Of a DNA stretch of 64,000 bases, positions 41,610-53,191 are shown piece after piece. Each line of letters opens with the position of its first letter. The first letter of the stretch is position 1. The DNA is from Talaromyces rugulosus. Taxonomy: Eukaryota; Ascomycota; Eurotiomycetes; Eurotiales; Trichocomaceae. The notes beneath the pieces were generated by a model that did no database searches, was not told the DNA's origin, and saw only the letters and a list, made by a program, of their open reading frames with translations. The stretch covers positions 3,968,001 to 4,032,000 of the forward strand of contig NC_049561.1 of NCBI RefSeq assembly GCF_013368755.1. Direction: 5' to 3'. Both the position numbers and the translations under genes were made by a program.

Positions 41610-44007
41610 TTAATCCATGACGATATCAAACCCCGCCTCTTTCGCAGCATCCTCCATACCATCATACTCATACCAGCGCTTCCCACAGTTTGAATGAATA
41701 TTAGGAGAAGCTCCAGCACGGAGCAGCGCAATGACCAATTTTGGCTCCTCATGCTGTGCAGCAGCCTCGAGAATCGTCTCTTGATTTTTTGCCCTGTAAT
41801 TAGCATCAGCACCATGGTCGAGGAGCTGCTCCACGATACCGATATTTGGCTCATCGGCATCGAAGGCGGCGTAGAGAGTCGAGCTGTAGACCGATTGGAG
41901 GTTGAATTCATCGCGTTTAGGTCCTTTGGAGAGTAGCCCTTCAATGTATTCAAGCTTCCCACTTGCTGCTGCAGCCTTCAACTGATCTGCATACTGCTTC
42001 TCAATACGAGAGGATGCCTTTCCTCCTTCTTTGTCAGGAAGTTGAAAGGCGTACTGGAAAAGACTTGTCCAGTCAAGGTCCACAGAGAGTTGTAGTGAGA
42101 AATGTGGAGCCATATCATACTCGAGAGGCACTGTTTCTCCCTTGAGCAACAATTCAACTGAGGCAAAATGGCGGTTTTTTGTTGCTATACCCAATGGTGG
42201 GAGATATCCCTTGCGAGGGGCACGGTTAATGTACGTCTGAGCGAGATTTGTCCCCGGTGCTGGAGGAATCTTCTGACCCCATCGTGTCGGCAGCATATGT
42301 TTGAGAACAGCGTCCAGACCAAGCCATGCGGCAATATACAAGGAGAGAATGGTTTTGCTTTCCTCTGTCAGACAGTTTTGGGGAATGAGATTCTTGATTT
42401 CGGCTGCCAACTTGGTGATTTCACGGTTATGGGGCGGGCACATCTGCAGCAGATGCGGAATCTCACCAACTTTCTGAGGTGTACACAGGTCTTGTAGAAT
42501 CTCGTTGTCTTTTGAAGTATGTTTTGTTGCATGTCTGAAGTGCTGAAGCCAGTATCGTGCTGTGTACTTGAAGAAGCAAAAGAACATGGAATCGACAGGG
42601 GTGGTGGAACCTGTGAGTTTCCTTTTTTTCGAAGTCGGTAGGCTTTTACCGGTATACCCACAGTTTGATTTAACATCCTTGAGATTTAAAAAGGCAACAC
42701 ATGCGGCAGATAGGACGTTGTGGCACTCCTTTTTGACGTTGGTGAACTTCGCAGGCCGTCCATGCTTCCGGACACAAAGCAGGTAGTCCCTAAGACTGTC
42801 GTGGGTGAGGTACACCTTGTTACCCACGACTTTGACAAGGGGACCACACGTCTTGGCGAGGAACTGGTCGAACTGGCGAGGTTGCTTTTGCCGGATATCC
42901 CCGTGGTAGCCCATACCAGAGCTAACGGCGAACGCCACACTGAACTCTTCAAGTATAAGAGGCTCCGCAGCTCCAAACACAATACAAAGCACTCGGAACA
43001 AGTCATCGCTATCGTACTCTTTGACCAGGCGGTTGTATACCTGGTCCAGGGTTTTGGGCATCGAAGACAGAAACTTGACTTGGTGCGGTCTTGGTTTGTC
43101 GACTATTTGCTTTTCTATCTCGGGTCGAAATAGGTTGAAGGCCAGATAGTTTGAGTTTTGTTGACGGAGCATGGCGAACGCTTGGGAGATGTTGAGGTTA
43201 TTGGTGGTCGAGAAATTGCAACTCTGCAAATATGAATTAGAAAGCGCCTCCAAGTCAAAACTAATATTGTTAACATAGTCTTGACTTTGTATAACACGGA
43301 GTTGCTTGATGTTTAGTGATGCCAGGGTGGCCGTGTAAAACAGCTTCACCCTGGCATCTTTCTCCGTCTTGATGCCAACCCAGAGGCTTTCGATCTTGGA
43401 AAAAAACCACGAAGGGTCATCAGATTCGTCGACGCCATCTATAAGCAGCACGATTTGTTTGCCTATCGCCGGATCCGATATTACCGAGATGAGAATATCC
43501 CACAAGGATTCCTTACAACTCAAAATCGAGCGTCCAACATTTTTAATCTTATCACTCGCGTGGATAGACAGTAGTGCTGGATGTGCTGTGAAAATTTGGT
43601 ACAGCAGGGATTGCAGGGCCCTTGCAGCTGTTTGTTCCTCTGGGCAATTTTTGGTGATGAAACAAGCGCATACAAGTCGATCTTCAGCATCGAAGACGTG
43701 CTCACTGACGAGGGATTTGGTGCAGACAGACTTTCCACACCCAGGGTCTCCCTCTAAACACATGATCTCGTTATTCTTGCTTTTGCAGAATACGAGCAGC
43801 TCTGGATGGTTGAAGACCCAGTCGAGCGTATTCTGTTCACGCGTACAATGGAACTCATCTCCTGATGTGGTTTTGAAGAACTCGGGGTTGGTGTAGTCTA
43901 TAACTTGAAAGTGAGCTTGGTCTTGAACTGAAATTAATGAATCTGAACATACCTGGGTCTGAGGGTTTACCTGACCCAGAGATGTCGTCTTTTGAGTGCA
44001 TCATCAT
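41610..44007 (-). CDS. NACHT-ankyrin NLR-like protein
   Basis: Predicted signal-transducing STAND NTPase of about 784 aa. The main exon is 41610-43927; a short first exon from the ATG at 44007 is joined by a small intron (43928-43970, 43 nt). Walker A GDPGCGKS lies at about 72-79 and Walker B VLLIDGVDE at about 172-180, as in fungal NACHT proteins. A winged-helix-like middle region (SSMPKTLDQVYNRLV, LTHDSLRDYLL) is also standard for the group. Two or three ankyrin repeats close the protein (IVEQLLDHGADANYRAKNQ, VIALLRAGASPNIHSN). Only about 70 residues precede the P-loop, so no HET, HeLo, Goodbye or hydrolase effector domain is present. It is divergent from a trypsin-like protease gene 411 bp away. 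Fungal NLRs act in non-self recognition and programmed death; that role here is inference. Confidence 0.85.
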
Positions 44008-44418
44008 CGGAGGAGGGAAATAATATGATGTCTATTTACACTGGCCGTTCAAGAACTGGTTGACAGCAGACGTGAGGGTGTTTGAATATGTGGCTCATAA
44101 ACAACGGAAGGAAAAGTGAAAGAAGAGAAGAGGGGAACGCGGTGTGTGGCTTTTCTGCCAACAAAGCGTTTGATTACCGAAAAGGGAAGGTGAAGGTAAA
44201 TGCAAACGAAAGCTGTTTATTTACTACATTGAAGGAATTTGTGATTATCAAGTTATTTTTAGAGTACCAGAAGGATTGATATAATTAAAAAAAAGAAAAT
44301 AGGCTTGCGGACAGAGAGGCTTGAGTTCATAGATACTCGTTGCTAGGCAGATCCAGACAAAGAAAACCAGATACTCGAACAAGACAAATCTTACAAACAA
44401 TTCTTTGTAACACTCACC
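44008..44418. promoter_or_regulatory. Shared divergent promoter of NACHT and protease genes
   Basis: 411 bp between two start codons facing away from each other. The short distance suggests co-regulation. No defined factor site recognised; an A-rich tract lies near 44285. Confidence 0.5.
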
Positions 44419-45948
44419 ATGGCATACTTTACTCCAATGCAGAGAGCCCCAGCGCTAGCTCTGCCTAGAATGGCACCGACAGTCTCAAAATCTCACAATT
44501 CGATTTTCTATCCCCATGACTTTCACAGATATGCTGCGGATGGGGATCACTTGTTTTGGTCCGCACAGAACGACGCAAAGCTTTTGCCAATCCGATTTTC
44601 CCCTGCAGAACCATCTCATCAGGTGGCAAAGATCTGGAAGAAGGTAGCACCGACAATTGTTGCCTTGTTGGATAGACATGAAATCACCTTTGACGCGATT
44701 GACTGTGTATGTCGTCGCCAGAGGTATGCAGACTTGAGCAATGATGATCACACAATTGTTATCACAGTGAGAATTTTGCCAGAAATCACGCCACGATTGG
44801 TAAAAATGCTGGACAAAATCCATCATCGAACAGGTGACTCATCTGAATATTTACATTCGAGGCAAGACCTAATCCAATTTCCTTTAGGTGGACTGGCAGT
44901 CGAAGTTCGTCAAGGTCGAGTCAGCACTCTCTCTTTTCCTCGTGTCGGCGCTAGTTTTGGCGTCTTCAAAAACAACGAAGCAAATGGGACAATTGGAGGC
45001 TTTGTCAACCTGATAAAAAAGAATGGAGACCTTGTTGCCCAATGTGCTCTTGTGTCCGATCATGTTGTGCGGCCGTATGTCACCATCGACGCGGAAGAGA
45101 TGCCTCGTCCAGCAGCGGAGAACATGGGTAAGTAGGTTGCTTAAGAGTGTTAACCAGGTACTTATACATCTCTCTTAGGATCATACTGCCACCGCAAAAA
45201 GCAAGCTAAAAAGCAAAGGCCAATCTACTGCACGAGCCCAAGCCACCCACGTCGTTCAGAAATAATCTCCAACTATCGAAACGCAATGGTGCAGCTCGCT
45301 GCCGAGATTCTTGTCTGCAAAAACAGTGCCGCCGAGATTATGACACAGGAAGAACTGCGAGAGCTCGAAAAGAAAAAGTCTTCTATACAGGGAGCAGGCA
45401 CGAGAGAAATAAACAAAGGCTGGATTATCGGGCGTCTTTTTGCAGCTTCTGGATACAGACTCTCCCCCCATAACCGTCGACTCGACTGGGCACTCGTGGA
45501 GATCAGCCAAGGGTTTCCCTCAAGACATGTGAACAAGGTAGAAAACAGCAACCCGCAATATTCACACATGCACACACGCCGAATTTTGCATGCTGATAGG
45601 CCTCGTTCCAATGTTGGCGTGTACAAACAAGGCTCTGCCACCGCCACAACAACCGGCGTGATAAACCCGTTCCGGAGTTATGTTGCCAGCTACGATGTTG
45701 ACGGTAATCGCATAGTAACGGCCGAATGGTGTGTCATCCCAGACGAGGAGTATGAAAGCTTTGCGCATAGTGGTGACTCAGGGGCACTCGTGTTGGAGCG
45801 TGGCTCGGCAAATGCAGTGGGCATGATATTTGGCGGACATTTGGATGGGGGCCCAGCCTATGTTACGTCAATGCCGGCTGTGATAAGTGATATTGAGGAG
45901 ATAACCGGATTGTACATTCAGCTTCCTGGTGTTAATTACGATGCCTAG
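44419..45948 (+). CDS. Trypsin-like serine protease domain protein
   Basis: Intracellular protein of about 492 aa with no signal peptide. Two exons (44419-45127, 45179-45948) agree in phase. A 200-residue N-terminal region of unknown fold precedes a chymotrypsin-like protease domain. Its likely triad is His215 in ALVSDHVV, Asp339 in RLDWALVEI and Ser437 in HSGDSGALV. A large insertion, partly Lys/Arg-rich, separates His and Asp, longer than in classical trypsins. A final GMIFGGH strand fits the protease fold. It is divergent from the NACHT-ankyrin gene and convergent with a gene for a small beta-rich protein. In fungal immune-like loci, NLRs are often fused or linked to proteases that activate a death effector. 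The protease call rests on motif order only, so the triad needs structural confirmation. Confidence 0.75.
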
Positions 45949-46281
45949 TGTTGGAGATGGATTGAATTTTCAGTTTTGTGAAGAGGGAGCCCAGGAATTT
46001 CTCTTGGTCAAGGTATTATGGTGGAATGTGTTGAATTAAAAAGAGTATGTAAACTGGTAGATACAGGAAAGTTTAGTCAACATCAAGTCCTAGGGAATTT
46101 AAAACCTTGGTCGCAGCTGATTTTCCCTTGTATCCAGCAAAGAAGAAGAAGAAGGAGAATGGAGGAAGGGAATCCGGGAAAGCGTTCCCCTATACCAGTA
46201 TTTGTCGACTTGACAGCAAGGTTGGGCATGCAAGTGGCATTTATGGATAACCACAGCCAATGCACCTACAACCTGCGGCAT
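45949..46281. other. Intergenic between convergent genes
   Basis: 333 bp of 3' sequence shared by the protease gene and the beta-rich protein gene. A 120-codon plus-strand frame here overlaps the latter's 3' end and has low-complexity Arg-rich composition; not accepted. Confidence 0.5.
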
Positions 46282-46779
46282 CTAGGAAAACGACATCACT
46301 GTTTGGTGAATGCCATCAATGGGGAATATAATATCGATTGGCTTCACGTAAACTTGGAAGGGAGAACCCACTCGATCTAACCACCAAACCTGACACTCAA
46401 ATGGTCCAATATGAATCGAGTTCTCCTTCACACCTGCGGTAACCTCGAAATCATACATTATGTCTATGTGATTCACACCCCCACTGTTTCCGCCCCATAT
46501 CGAGCGATTGATGTTAGCGGGAAGGATTTTGAATGAGGTTCTTTCATATGAATCCGATAAAATTTCAATTTTGAGCATAGTCTGATCTTTCTCTCCGTCC
46601 AAGAAGAGTTTATATTTTCTGATCTCCAGTTCGCTGGGGATAATCTCAATTTTCAGACGAAGGTGGTATTTACCGATTGGCACAGCCATAGGGCTTGGAT
46701 GGCGATTATCGAGAACTTTAGTAGAATATGAGTCGTCTGACGTTTTCAGCTCGAGGAAGCAGTATGCTCTAGTAGTCAT
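46282..46779 (-). CDS. Small beta-rich protein of unknown function
   Basis: Predicted 165-aa protein from one exon. The start is the ATG at 46779; the frame is open further upstream but without another ATG. I do not recognise the family. The sequence alternates hydrophobic and polar residues over most of its length (RAYCFLELKT, YHLRLKIEII, IRKYKLFLDG, IHIGPFECQVWWLD), which predicts an all-beta sandwich. It has no signal peptide, membrane helix or Cys pattern. It is convergent with the trypsin-like protease gene and 2.3 kb from the NACHT gene, making it a candidate third component: a substrate, lectin-like sensor or effector. That link is inference from position alone. An independent lineage-specific gene is equally possible. 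Confidence 0.6.
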   Translation of the reverse strand: MTTRAYCFLELKTSDDSYSTKVLDNRHPSPMAVPIGKYHLRLKIEIIPSELEIRKYKLFLDGEKDQTMLKIEILSDSYERTSFKILPANINRSIWGGNSGGVNHIDIMYDFEVTAGVKENSIHIGPFECQVWWLDRVGSPFQVYVKPIDIIFPIDGIHQTVMSFS

Positions 46780-47436
46780 TTTGCCAATAGGTTTGAGTAG
46801 CCAAGTCAAGCCAAGTCAGAAGTGAAATGAAATTTGAGAAATTTTTGTTTGGAAAGGAAGTGGATTTTTTTACTTGATGAAGCATATTTGAGTCATTCCT
46901 GGCTATTGCAGTGACTGTATTCAATCTATAGGAATAGAGTCACATTTGTAGTCATATATGATGATAAGTAGAAGAAACAGCTATGACTGTAGATATTGAT
47001 GAGTAACACTGATGTCCACTCATATTGTATACTACGATATAGTGATGGATGACTAGTGGGTTCTTCATTAATAACAAGAATTTATTAGGAGATACATTAA
47101 TGATAGTATTGAATATTGAAGTATTCCGTTTACGAGTTCTTTAGAAGTTGGTCTCGTCTTTTCTCGAGTTGACTCGATTTTTTTGCGGACTGATATTAGC
47201 CAAAGCGGAGGACGTTGTATTTGTACGACTTACGTTGATTGCTTTGCACAGTGTGCAGGTTACTGAAAGTGAGGTTTTATCAATGCTTAGATGTGATACT
47301 GCTGGTCGACGAAGATGTAACATCAATTTTGTACTAATCGAAACGTTGTATGGAAAGAGCATATAGTGTAAGAGGGTATATAAGAGAATTCAAAAGATAC
47401 GACATCATGAAAAAGGAGGGAAAAAAGTAATCATAA
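46780..47436. other. Intergenic, AT-rich
   Basis: 657 bp with no supported gene. Holds the promoter of the beta-rich protein gene and 3' sequence of the DHA2 pump. Confidence 0.5.
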
Positions 47437-49527
47437 TCATTTCGTCTTGGCCGCAGACGGCAGTCTCCAAATCGAGCACATCGATACCAGCTGCACGCAA
47501 GCTAGAACCGCCACAAAAATAAGACAAGTATGAAACGCCTGCGCCAGCGCAGTGCGGACAATCACCTGTTGCGCTGGCGACAGAGTAGATATTTGAGAAA
47601 TGTCCTCCAGCAGCCGATGCACTTGGTCTGGAGACAGCGCAGAACTAATAGCAGAAGCAGTGATGCGGCCGTTGACAACGCTACCAGAAACAGCGACGCC
47701 AATGGCGCCGCCGATCATGCGGAACATGACTATACAGCTTGAGGCGGTGGCTATTATCATGGTTAGACATGTATGCAAAAAAAGGGGAGAGAAAGGATAC
47801 GAACCGAGATCGCGCACTTCGACGCATCGCGGTGTAACCATCATTAGGATGCTGAAAACAATTCCCGCGCCGAACCCGGTTAGGATCTGGAAACCATATA
47901 AGGAATGGGGCAAAGAGTCTGATGCAGATGATGGGAGGGTGATCAAGAGTCCAGCTCCAATGAGCTCCACAGCCGAGCCTGCCAAAAGGAAAACGCTAGG
48001 TGGGACCTTGGGAAGCACGGCGAAGATGATGTTACCAACAAAAGAGCCCACGGGGAGCGCAATGGTCAGCGGCAGGAAATGGATGCCGGCTTCTAGAGGT
48101 GAGTCGCCATTGACGGCTTGGAAACGCTGGGGGAGAATGATGCTCAATGTAGCCATTGGCACGCCGAGACAAAAGGCGCTCCTATAGCAAAGATTAGCGA
48201 CATCACAATATCGACGTAGAAAGGGGATAGTACACAAGCATTCCCATCCAAATGGGATTTTGGACAAACCGCCAGGAAAAAATCGGCTCTTGAGCGAGGC
48301 TGGAGCGGCTGAGATACCACTCCCATGCAAAGAATGCAATCCATGCGACCCCGGAAATGACAAGCAGGGTGATGATAGTCGCAGAAGACCAGCGAAAATT
48401 GACCGATGCTTCCAGCAACGCGGTCAGGAGTAGAAATGCACCGGCAAGCAAGAAAACTGCGCCAATGACATCAATCTTTTTGGCCAAGGAGAAAAATGGG
48501 CTTGGCGAGGGGGGATTCATGGGTCTGGAGTTTAATTCCAATGAGACTGGTTTCCCATGGTGAGGAAAATTGGCGGGCATAACAATATAAGCCAGGATTA
48601 TGGCAACAACAAGACTAGGGACACTACACTAGCGTCAATAGGATATCGAAAAAAAAAAGAAAAGAAAGGCTGTCATACTTGATCAAAAATATCCACCTCC
48701 ACGTGGTATTGTTATCGATAGCGCCGCCCATGAGCGGCCCGATGACAGTCGCCAGTGCAACAATGGTAAAGGCGAGTGCGCCGTACATGGGCAGTTTCTC
48801 TTTGGGAACCATCTCGTATAGCATGACGCTGGACACAGAAAACGCTCCAGACGCCCCGAGGCCCTGGAAGGAGCGCAATATGATTCTGTCGACTGTTAGC
48901 ATATCACAAACTATATCGACGTACAAAGGAGGTCATACAGCTGATTCATTGTCTGCGCGGCACCGCAGCCTCCAGAAAACACAGCAAAAAGGACCAAAGC
49001 GCCCAAAAGAGCACGCTTGCGTCCGAAGATGTCGCCAATTTTGGCCCAGATGACCAAAAAGCCTGGACGGTTAGCATGGCCTTTTACTCAATCTTTGCTT
49101 AAGTTTACTTACATGTATAGGTGATCTGATAAGCCGAGACAATCCAGTCGGCCTGCGAAAAGCCGTTGAAGCCATTGGTGATGGTCACCAGCGAGGTGCT
49201 CACGATGGAGCTTTCAATGTTGGCAAAAAATATGCATATCCACAAGCTGCAGCATGGTCAGAATGATTTCTGTAGTTCGGAAACTTGGACATACACCAGC
49301 GTGAGAAGGTAGAATCTCGTTCCATGGAGATAGGTAATCTCTGGTTTTGGTGATGGGGCCGCTTCATCGTCGGATACAGCAGCAGCAGAAGACGAGATCT
49401 CGTCCTTGATTGTTGGCGGTTGTATCAGAGCCGCATCGGACCCGTTGTTCGACGGGACGAGCTTGGCTGGACTGGAGGGCCGCGAGATCTCATCGCTAGG
49501 ACCCAACGCAACTCCTCCGTTTGGCAT
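47437..49527 (-). CDS. DHA2-family MFS efflux pump (14 TM)
   Basis: Plasma-membrane proton antiporter of about 592 aa. Seven exons on the minus strand (49295-49527, 49113-49246, 48939-49062, 48679-48885, 48234-48623, 47805-48181, 47437-47750) agree in phase. The cytosolic N terminus (about 65 aa) is Ser/Pro-rich. Helix 1 carries ANIESSIVSTSLVTI, then QADWIVSAYQITY, and the loop WAKIGDIFGRKRALL is the MFS motif A. RSFQGLGASGAFSVSSVML and the antiporter-like motif near VIGPLMGGAIDNNTTWRWIF are typical of DHA2 pumps found in fungal metabolite clusters. Fourteen helices can be counted. It lies about 5 kb from the PKS with only two genes between, so export of the polyketide or self-protection is plausible. 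Confidence 0.88.
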
Positions 49528-50746
49528 GATGACGGTTGAACAGACCAGTCTGTGAACAGGGTCGCACGCAGTTCCACGCAGTTGACTTTGTAAAAAGACC
49601 CGGTATGGACGCTATCAAAGAATCCAGCCCGGCCCCCAACATACCCAGAAGACTCAAATGATCACTGATCAGTACCCTTTTTGATTTTAACCTTTCCAGC
49701 ATTGTCTTGCAGGCTGGGCGGCCAGTGCGAGATAACGAGCGCCGGAGGAGCGTGATCGACAGCCAACGGCGCGTGTGATCGAGCAAGCCACTGAATGCGC
49801 GCGCCCTACTGGATGCGTACGCCAAGCAGCTAACAGGCGCTGGAACAGGAAACTGAAGTTCTGAACTCATTTCAGCGGTGGGGCAGCTGGACGATCACTT
49901 TTTTTTCGGGTACGCCCGACGCCTCTAGCTCTTCGGTTTGCAGTGGACGTCGGTACGAAGTACCACAGACACAGGGCAGGGTGTTACATTCCGCGTGGCA
50001 GCATTGCGGTTTCCGCAGGAGGTAGTTAATTGCACGAATCCGCACTTTGGATGATTTTCCCGAGAAGCTGTACGAAGCCAATAGGAAAGCGACGTGATTA
50101 TTCCACGGTTGCTGGGACGAGGTGGTAGTAGCAATCGCTCCGATCCATGGGCCAACGAGTCAACGACGGGGCCGGTGGAGTCGCCCTCGATAGCCAGAAC
50201 CACCCATTGTCGATGAGTTCGCCAGGTACCACGTGCCGGACCGTGGACCAGAGCCTTGATGATTGTCGAGCTGAGGGCGGTCGATGGCTGAATGGAGCGC
50301 GTGGCACGCAAGGGCGCCGAGAAAGTCGTGTACACTGTACATACGTAGTAATAATAATGAGAAAGAGAGAGAGAGAGTCAGTGGAGGAGGAAGTCGCCCA
50401 GCGAGGCTAGCGCGGGCTGATCGCCGCCCCTCCCCAGTCAAGGGGCCGGCTGCGCAGCATACGCACGAATTGGATTTAGTATCGTCTCGGAAGTTTGAAC
50501 AACACCACTTTATGCTTTAACATTAAGACGCTGTGAGAGGGACGGAGGGACATCTAGACTCTTGTGTCTACGTCTTTTCCCAAGGACAGACTGTGAATTC
50601 TCTCGTCGACCAGGCTCTGGATAATGGGGCCAGCCCTGTCCCTCTAGTGTCGCCCTCCAAACCAATTGTCGTCCTCTACGCCGCATCAGAAACTCCTTTC
50701 CTGGACAACGGCCGAAAAAGAACAAGAGACTAGCACGATATAAGCA
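49528..50746. other. Divergent promoter region between DHA2 pump and rhodopsin-like gene
   Basis: 1.2 kb, no supported gene. A GAGA-type run (about 50362-50376) occurs. Overlapping open frames on both strands lack domains. Confidence 0.5.
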
Positions 50747-51944
50747 ATGCCTTCATCCGAGACCGTGCCGGCGGATGCCTTCAATGCCGACTCGGTCAAC
50801 TCGCTGCCCATCGCCTTCAGTGCCGTGTTCCTCCCTTTTGTGTTGCTGTTTGTCGCATTGCGCTTTTACTGTCGCCACACGAGCAGGGCGAATTGGGGCT
50901 TTGACGATGTCCTGATTGCCTTTGCGGCCGTGGGCCAGATTGCCCTGGCCGCCATTTGTATAGGTATGTTTCTCTTGTATCAATTCGCGATGCATGGACT
51001 TCGCCTGACAGTGTATGTATCGCAGACCTGGGAGTCAACGGAGGATCGGGCTACCACATGGACTATCTGCTCTTCAACCACCCGGAAAAAGTGCAGCGCT
51101 TCCTGGTCGACGTCTTTGCGCTGCAAATCATCTACTACACCTTCCTCAACGTGCCCAAGCTGGCCGTGCTCGTGCTGTACCACCGCATCTTCTCCGTGCG
51201 CCGTGGGATCATCTGGGTGACGCGCATCCTGATGGCCGTGCTGGTGCTGTACACTATCGTTTCCGTATTCCTTTCGATCTTCGCCTGCGGCCGCCACGTC
51301 GACGCCTTTTATAGCGAGGATCCAAAAGCCGCGAAGCAGTGCATCGACATGGACGCCATGCAGATCTACACCTCGGTTCCCAACATTGTGACCGACGTGC
51401 TCATCCTGCTGGTGCCCATGCCGGTCGCCTTTGGACTGCGGGTGCGCATGAGTGTGAGGCTGGGCATTGCCATGACCTTTTTGATGGGTAGTCTGTACGT
51501 CTCCCCCTCCATTCTCCCTTTGAATATATGAGCGTATTTCTAATTCCAAATTCCACCTATAGCGGCCTCGTCTTCTCCGCCCTTCGCTTCTGGGTCACCT
51601 ACAGTATCAACAACTCGGACGACCAGACCTACGTCTCGGCCGAGCTCCTGGTCTGGTCCGAACTTGAAGTAGGCTGCTACCTCATCTCCGCGTGCCTCCT
51701 AATCCTGCGCCCGCTCATCGAGCGCATTGCCGACTCCTCGCTCATCCAAAGTCTCCGCTCCAACACGTACGGAAACCGCGGCACCAGCTCGCCGGGTCGT
51801 GGCACGGGCAGCAAGACCTCCGCCGCGACTGGCGAAGGCTCACACCCTAGCAGCGTGGCCGGAACAGAACTGCTTCTAGACAGAAACAATAGCGGTGGAG
51901 ATATTGAAATGGTAAACGGTCTGCATTTCACGACGTCGAAATAA
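50747..51944 (+). CDS. Rhodopsin-domain integral membrane protein (fungal, seven TM)
   Basis: Seven-helix membrane protein of about 355 aa. Exons 50747-50963, 51026-51494 and 51563-51944 agree in phase. Helix 1 is followed by LRFYCRHTSRANWGFDDVLI, then YHMDYLLFN, LNVPKLAVLVLYHRIF and ACGRHVDAFYS with QCIDMDAMQIYTSVPNIVTD. These are hallmarks of the large fungal rhodopsin-like/Pth11-related family. The cytosolic tail (about 80 aa) is Ser/Gly/Thr-rich. No retinal-binding Lys motif is evident, so it is probably not a light sensor. Genes of this family recur beside fungal secondary-metabolite clusters, though their role is poorly known. It sits between the DHA2 pump and the FSH hydrolase. Confidence 0.83.
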
Positions 51945-52285
51945 GCATGTGGTTGGTGTTTGGTGTGTGCGCGCGTGCATGTCATCTTTTTGTTGATTGG
52001 TGTCCCGGCGTTTTTTTGATTCGTTCTCGGGGCGTTTACTCTAATACCCAATGAAATCACGATACGGACTTACGTACTCTTATGTAACTAGACTAATTTT
52101 TTTGTATGAAATGTGTTGAGATGAGATTCCAATTTAATATTTAGTATTATTGAACAAATTCTCCCTCAACCAGCCAGCTGAAATTTCAAGAAAAAAAAAA
52201 AATTTCATGTCATCCAGAGAAAACAATAAAAACATCCCGCAGGTATAGAGTCAACAACACCAAGCCAAAAAAAAAACCCAAAACA
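51945..52285. other. Intergenic between convergent genes
   Basis: 341 bp, AT-rich, 3' flanks of the rhodopsin-like and hydrolase genes. Nothing else seen. Confidence 0.5.
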
Positions 52286-53191
52286 CTAGCACACGCACAT
52301 GGCGCGGTCGACGGTCTGCTGGATGGCGTGGGCTGCGCCAACCACGGCCTCCTCGTCGGCGGCACCAGGGATCATGGAATCGGCGTTGTGGACAAAGTTG
52401 ACGTTCATGGCCGGGTTGCACAGCTGGGCCAAGAGCGGGCTGCGGTCGACGTGGCGCGCGTCCTTGGAGCCCCAGATGTTGGCGGTCGGGATAGGAAGCG
52501 ACTGGATGTTGGACTGTGCGCGGTTCTCGAGAATGTCGAAGCCGGCGTTCAGGATGGCATCGCGGTCGAGCGGGCTGTATCCGGCGAGGAAGACGGCGCC
52601 CTTGAACAGCGGCGGCGCATCAGGCTTCTCCTCGGCGCGACGCTGCAGCAACGAGGCCACAATGCTGGCGGAGATGCTCTCGCAGACCACGAGCGGGAAG
52701 TCACCCTCCTGGCGGACAAACTCCTCCAAGCGCTCCTGCGCCTGGAGCAGACTGGCGCTGTCGTTGACATCAAAGGGCGAGTAGAACTTGCCAGGCTGGC
52801 GCATGATCTCTTCGTCCAGCAGAGCGGCGGTCGACCCTAGATTTTGAATTATTAGCATCGACGAGGCGGCACTGGGAGGGATATAGAGATATCTCTACTC
52901 ACACTGGCCGGGCTGCATGGGCACTGGGGCCTGAGCAAAGATCCATTCAAACTCGTCGCCCAGCTCGTGGCGCAGGGCCGCTATTTGTGTGGTTAGCGTT
53001 TATGTCTCTCTCTTCATCTTCATCGTCATCCGTAGATAGTCGTCGCAACATACCGGTTTCGGCCTCAAAAGCCTGGCAACAAGTCAGCGCGCTGAACATA
53101 CATGTGTGCAACAGACAGAGAAGCTCCTGCATACCTGAGAGTTGGAGCCGTGGCCGTGCAGACACAGCACTCTGATCTTGGGGGCAGCCAT
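52286..53191 (-). CDS. FSH-family serine hydrolase (LovG-like candidate thioesterase)
   Basis: Alpha/beta hydrolase of about 234 aa, probably cytosolic. Four exons on the minus strand: 53135-53191, 53054-53072 (19 nt), 52903-52980 and 52286-52836. The N terminus IRVLCLHGHGSNSQ is the first strand and oxyanion loop of the FSH1 family, followed by LRHELGDEFEWIFAQAPVP. The nucleophile elbow reads VVCESISASIV, where most relatives have GFSQG, so the catalytic Ser is probably in ESI but the glycine frame is lost. The acid/base region has NIWGSKD (Asp) and FVHNADSMIP (His). In lovastatin biosynthesis the FSH-type LovG releases the chain from an HR-PKS. This gene is divergent from an HR-PKS without a release domain, which supports the same job. 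Activity must be tested because of the elbow. Confidence 0.78.

Noticed and set aside
46018..46380. 120-codon plus-strand frame after the protease gene
   Set aside because: Overlaps the 3' end of the beta-rich protein gene on the other strand, and its Arg-rich part comes from a simple AAG repeat.
47790..47804. tRNA B-box-like word (GGTTCGTATCC on the minus strand)
   Set aside because: It lies at the 5' splice site of an intron of the DHA2 pump, and no A box or cloverleaf could be drawn around it.
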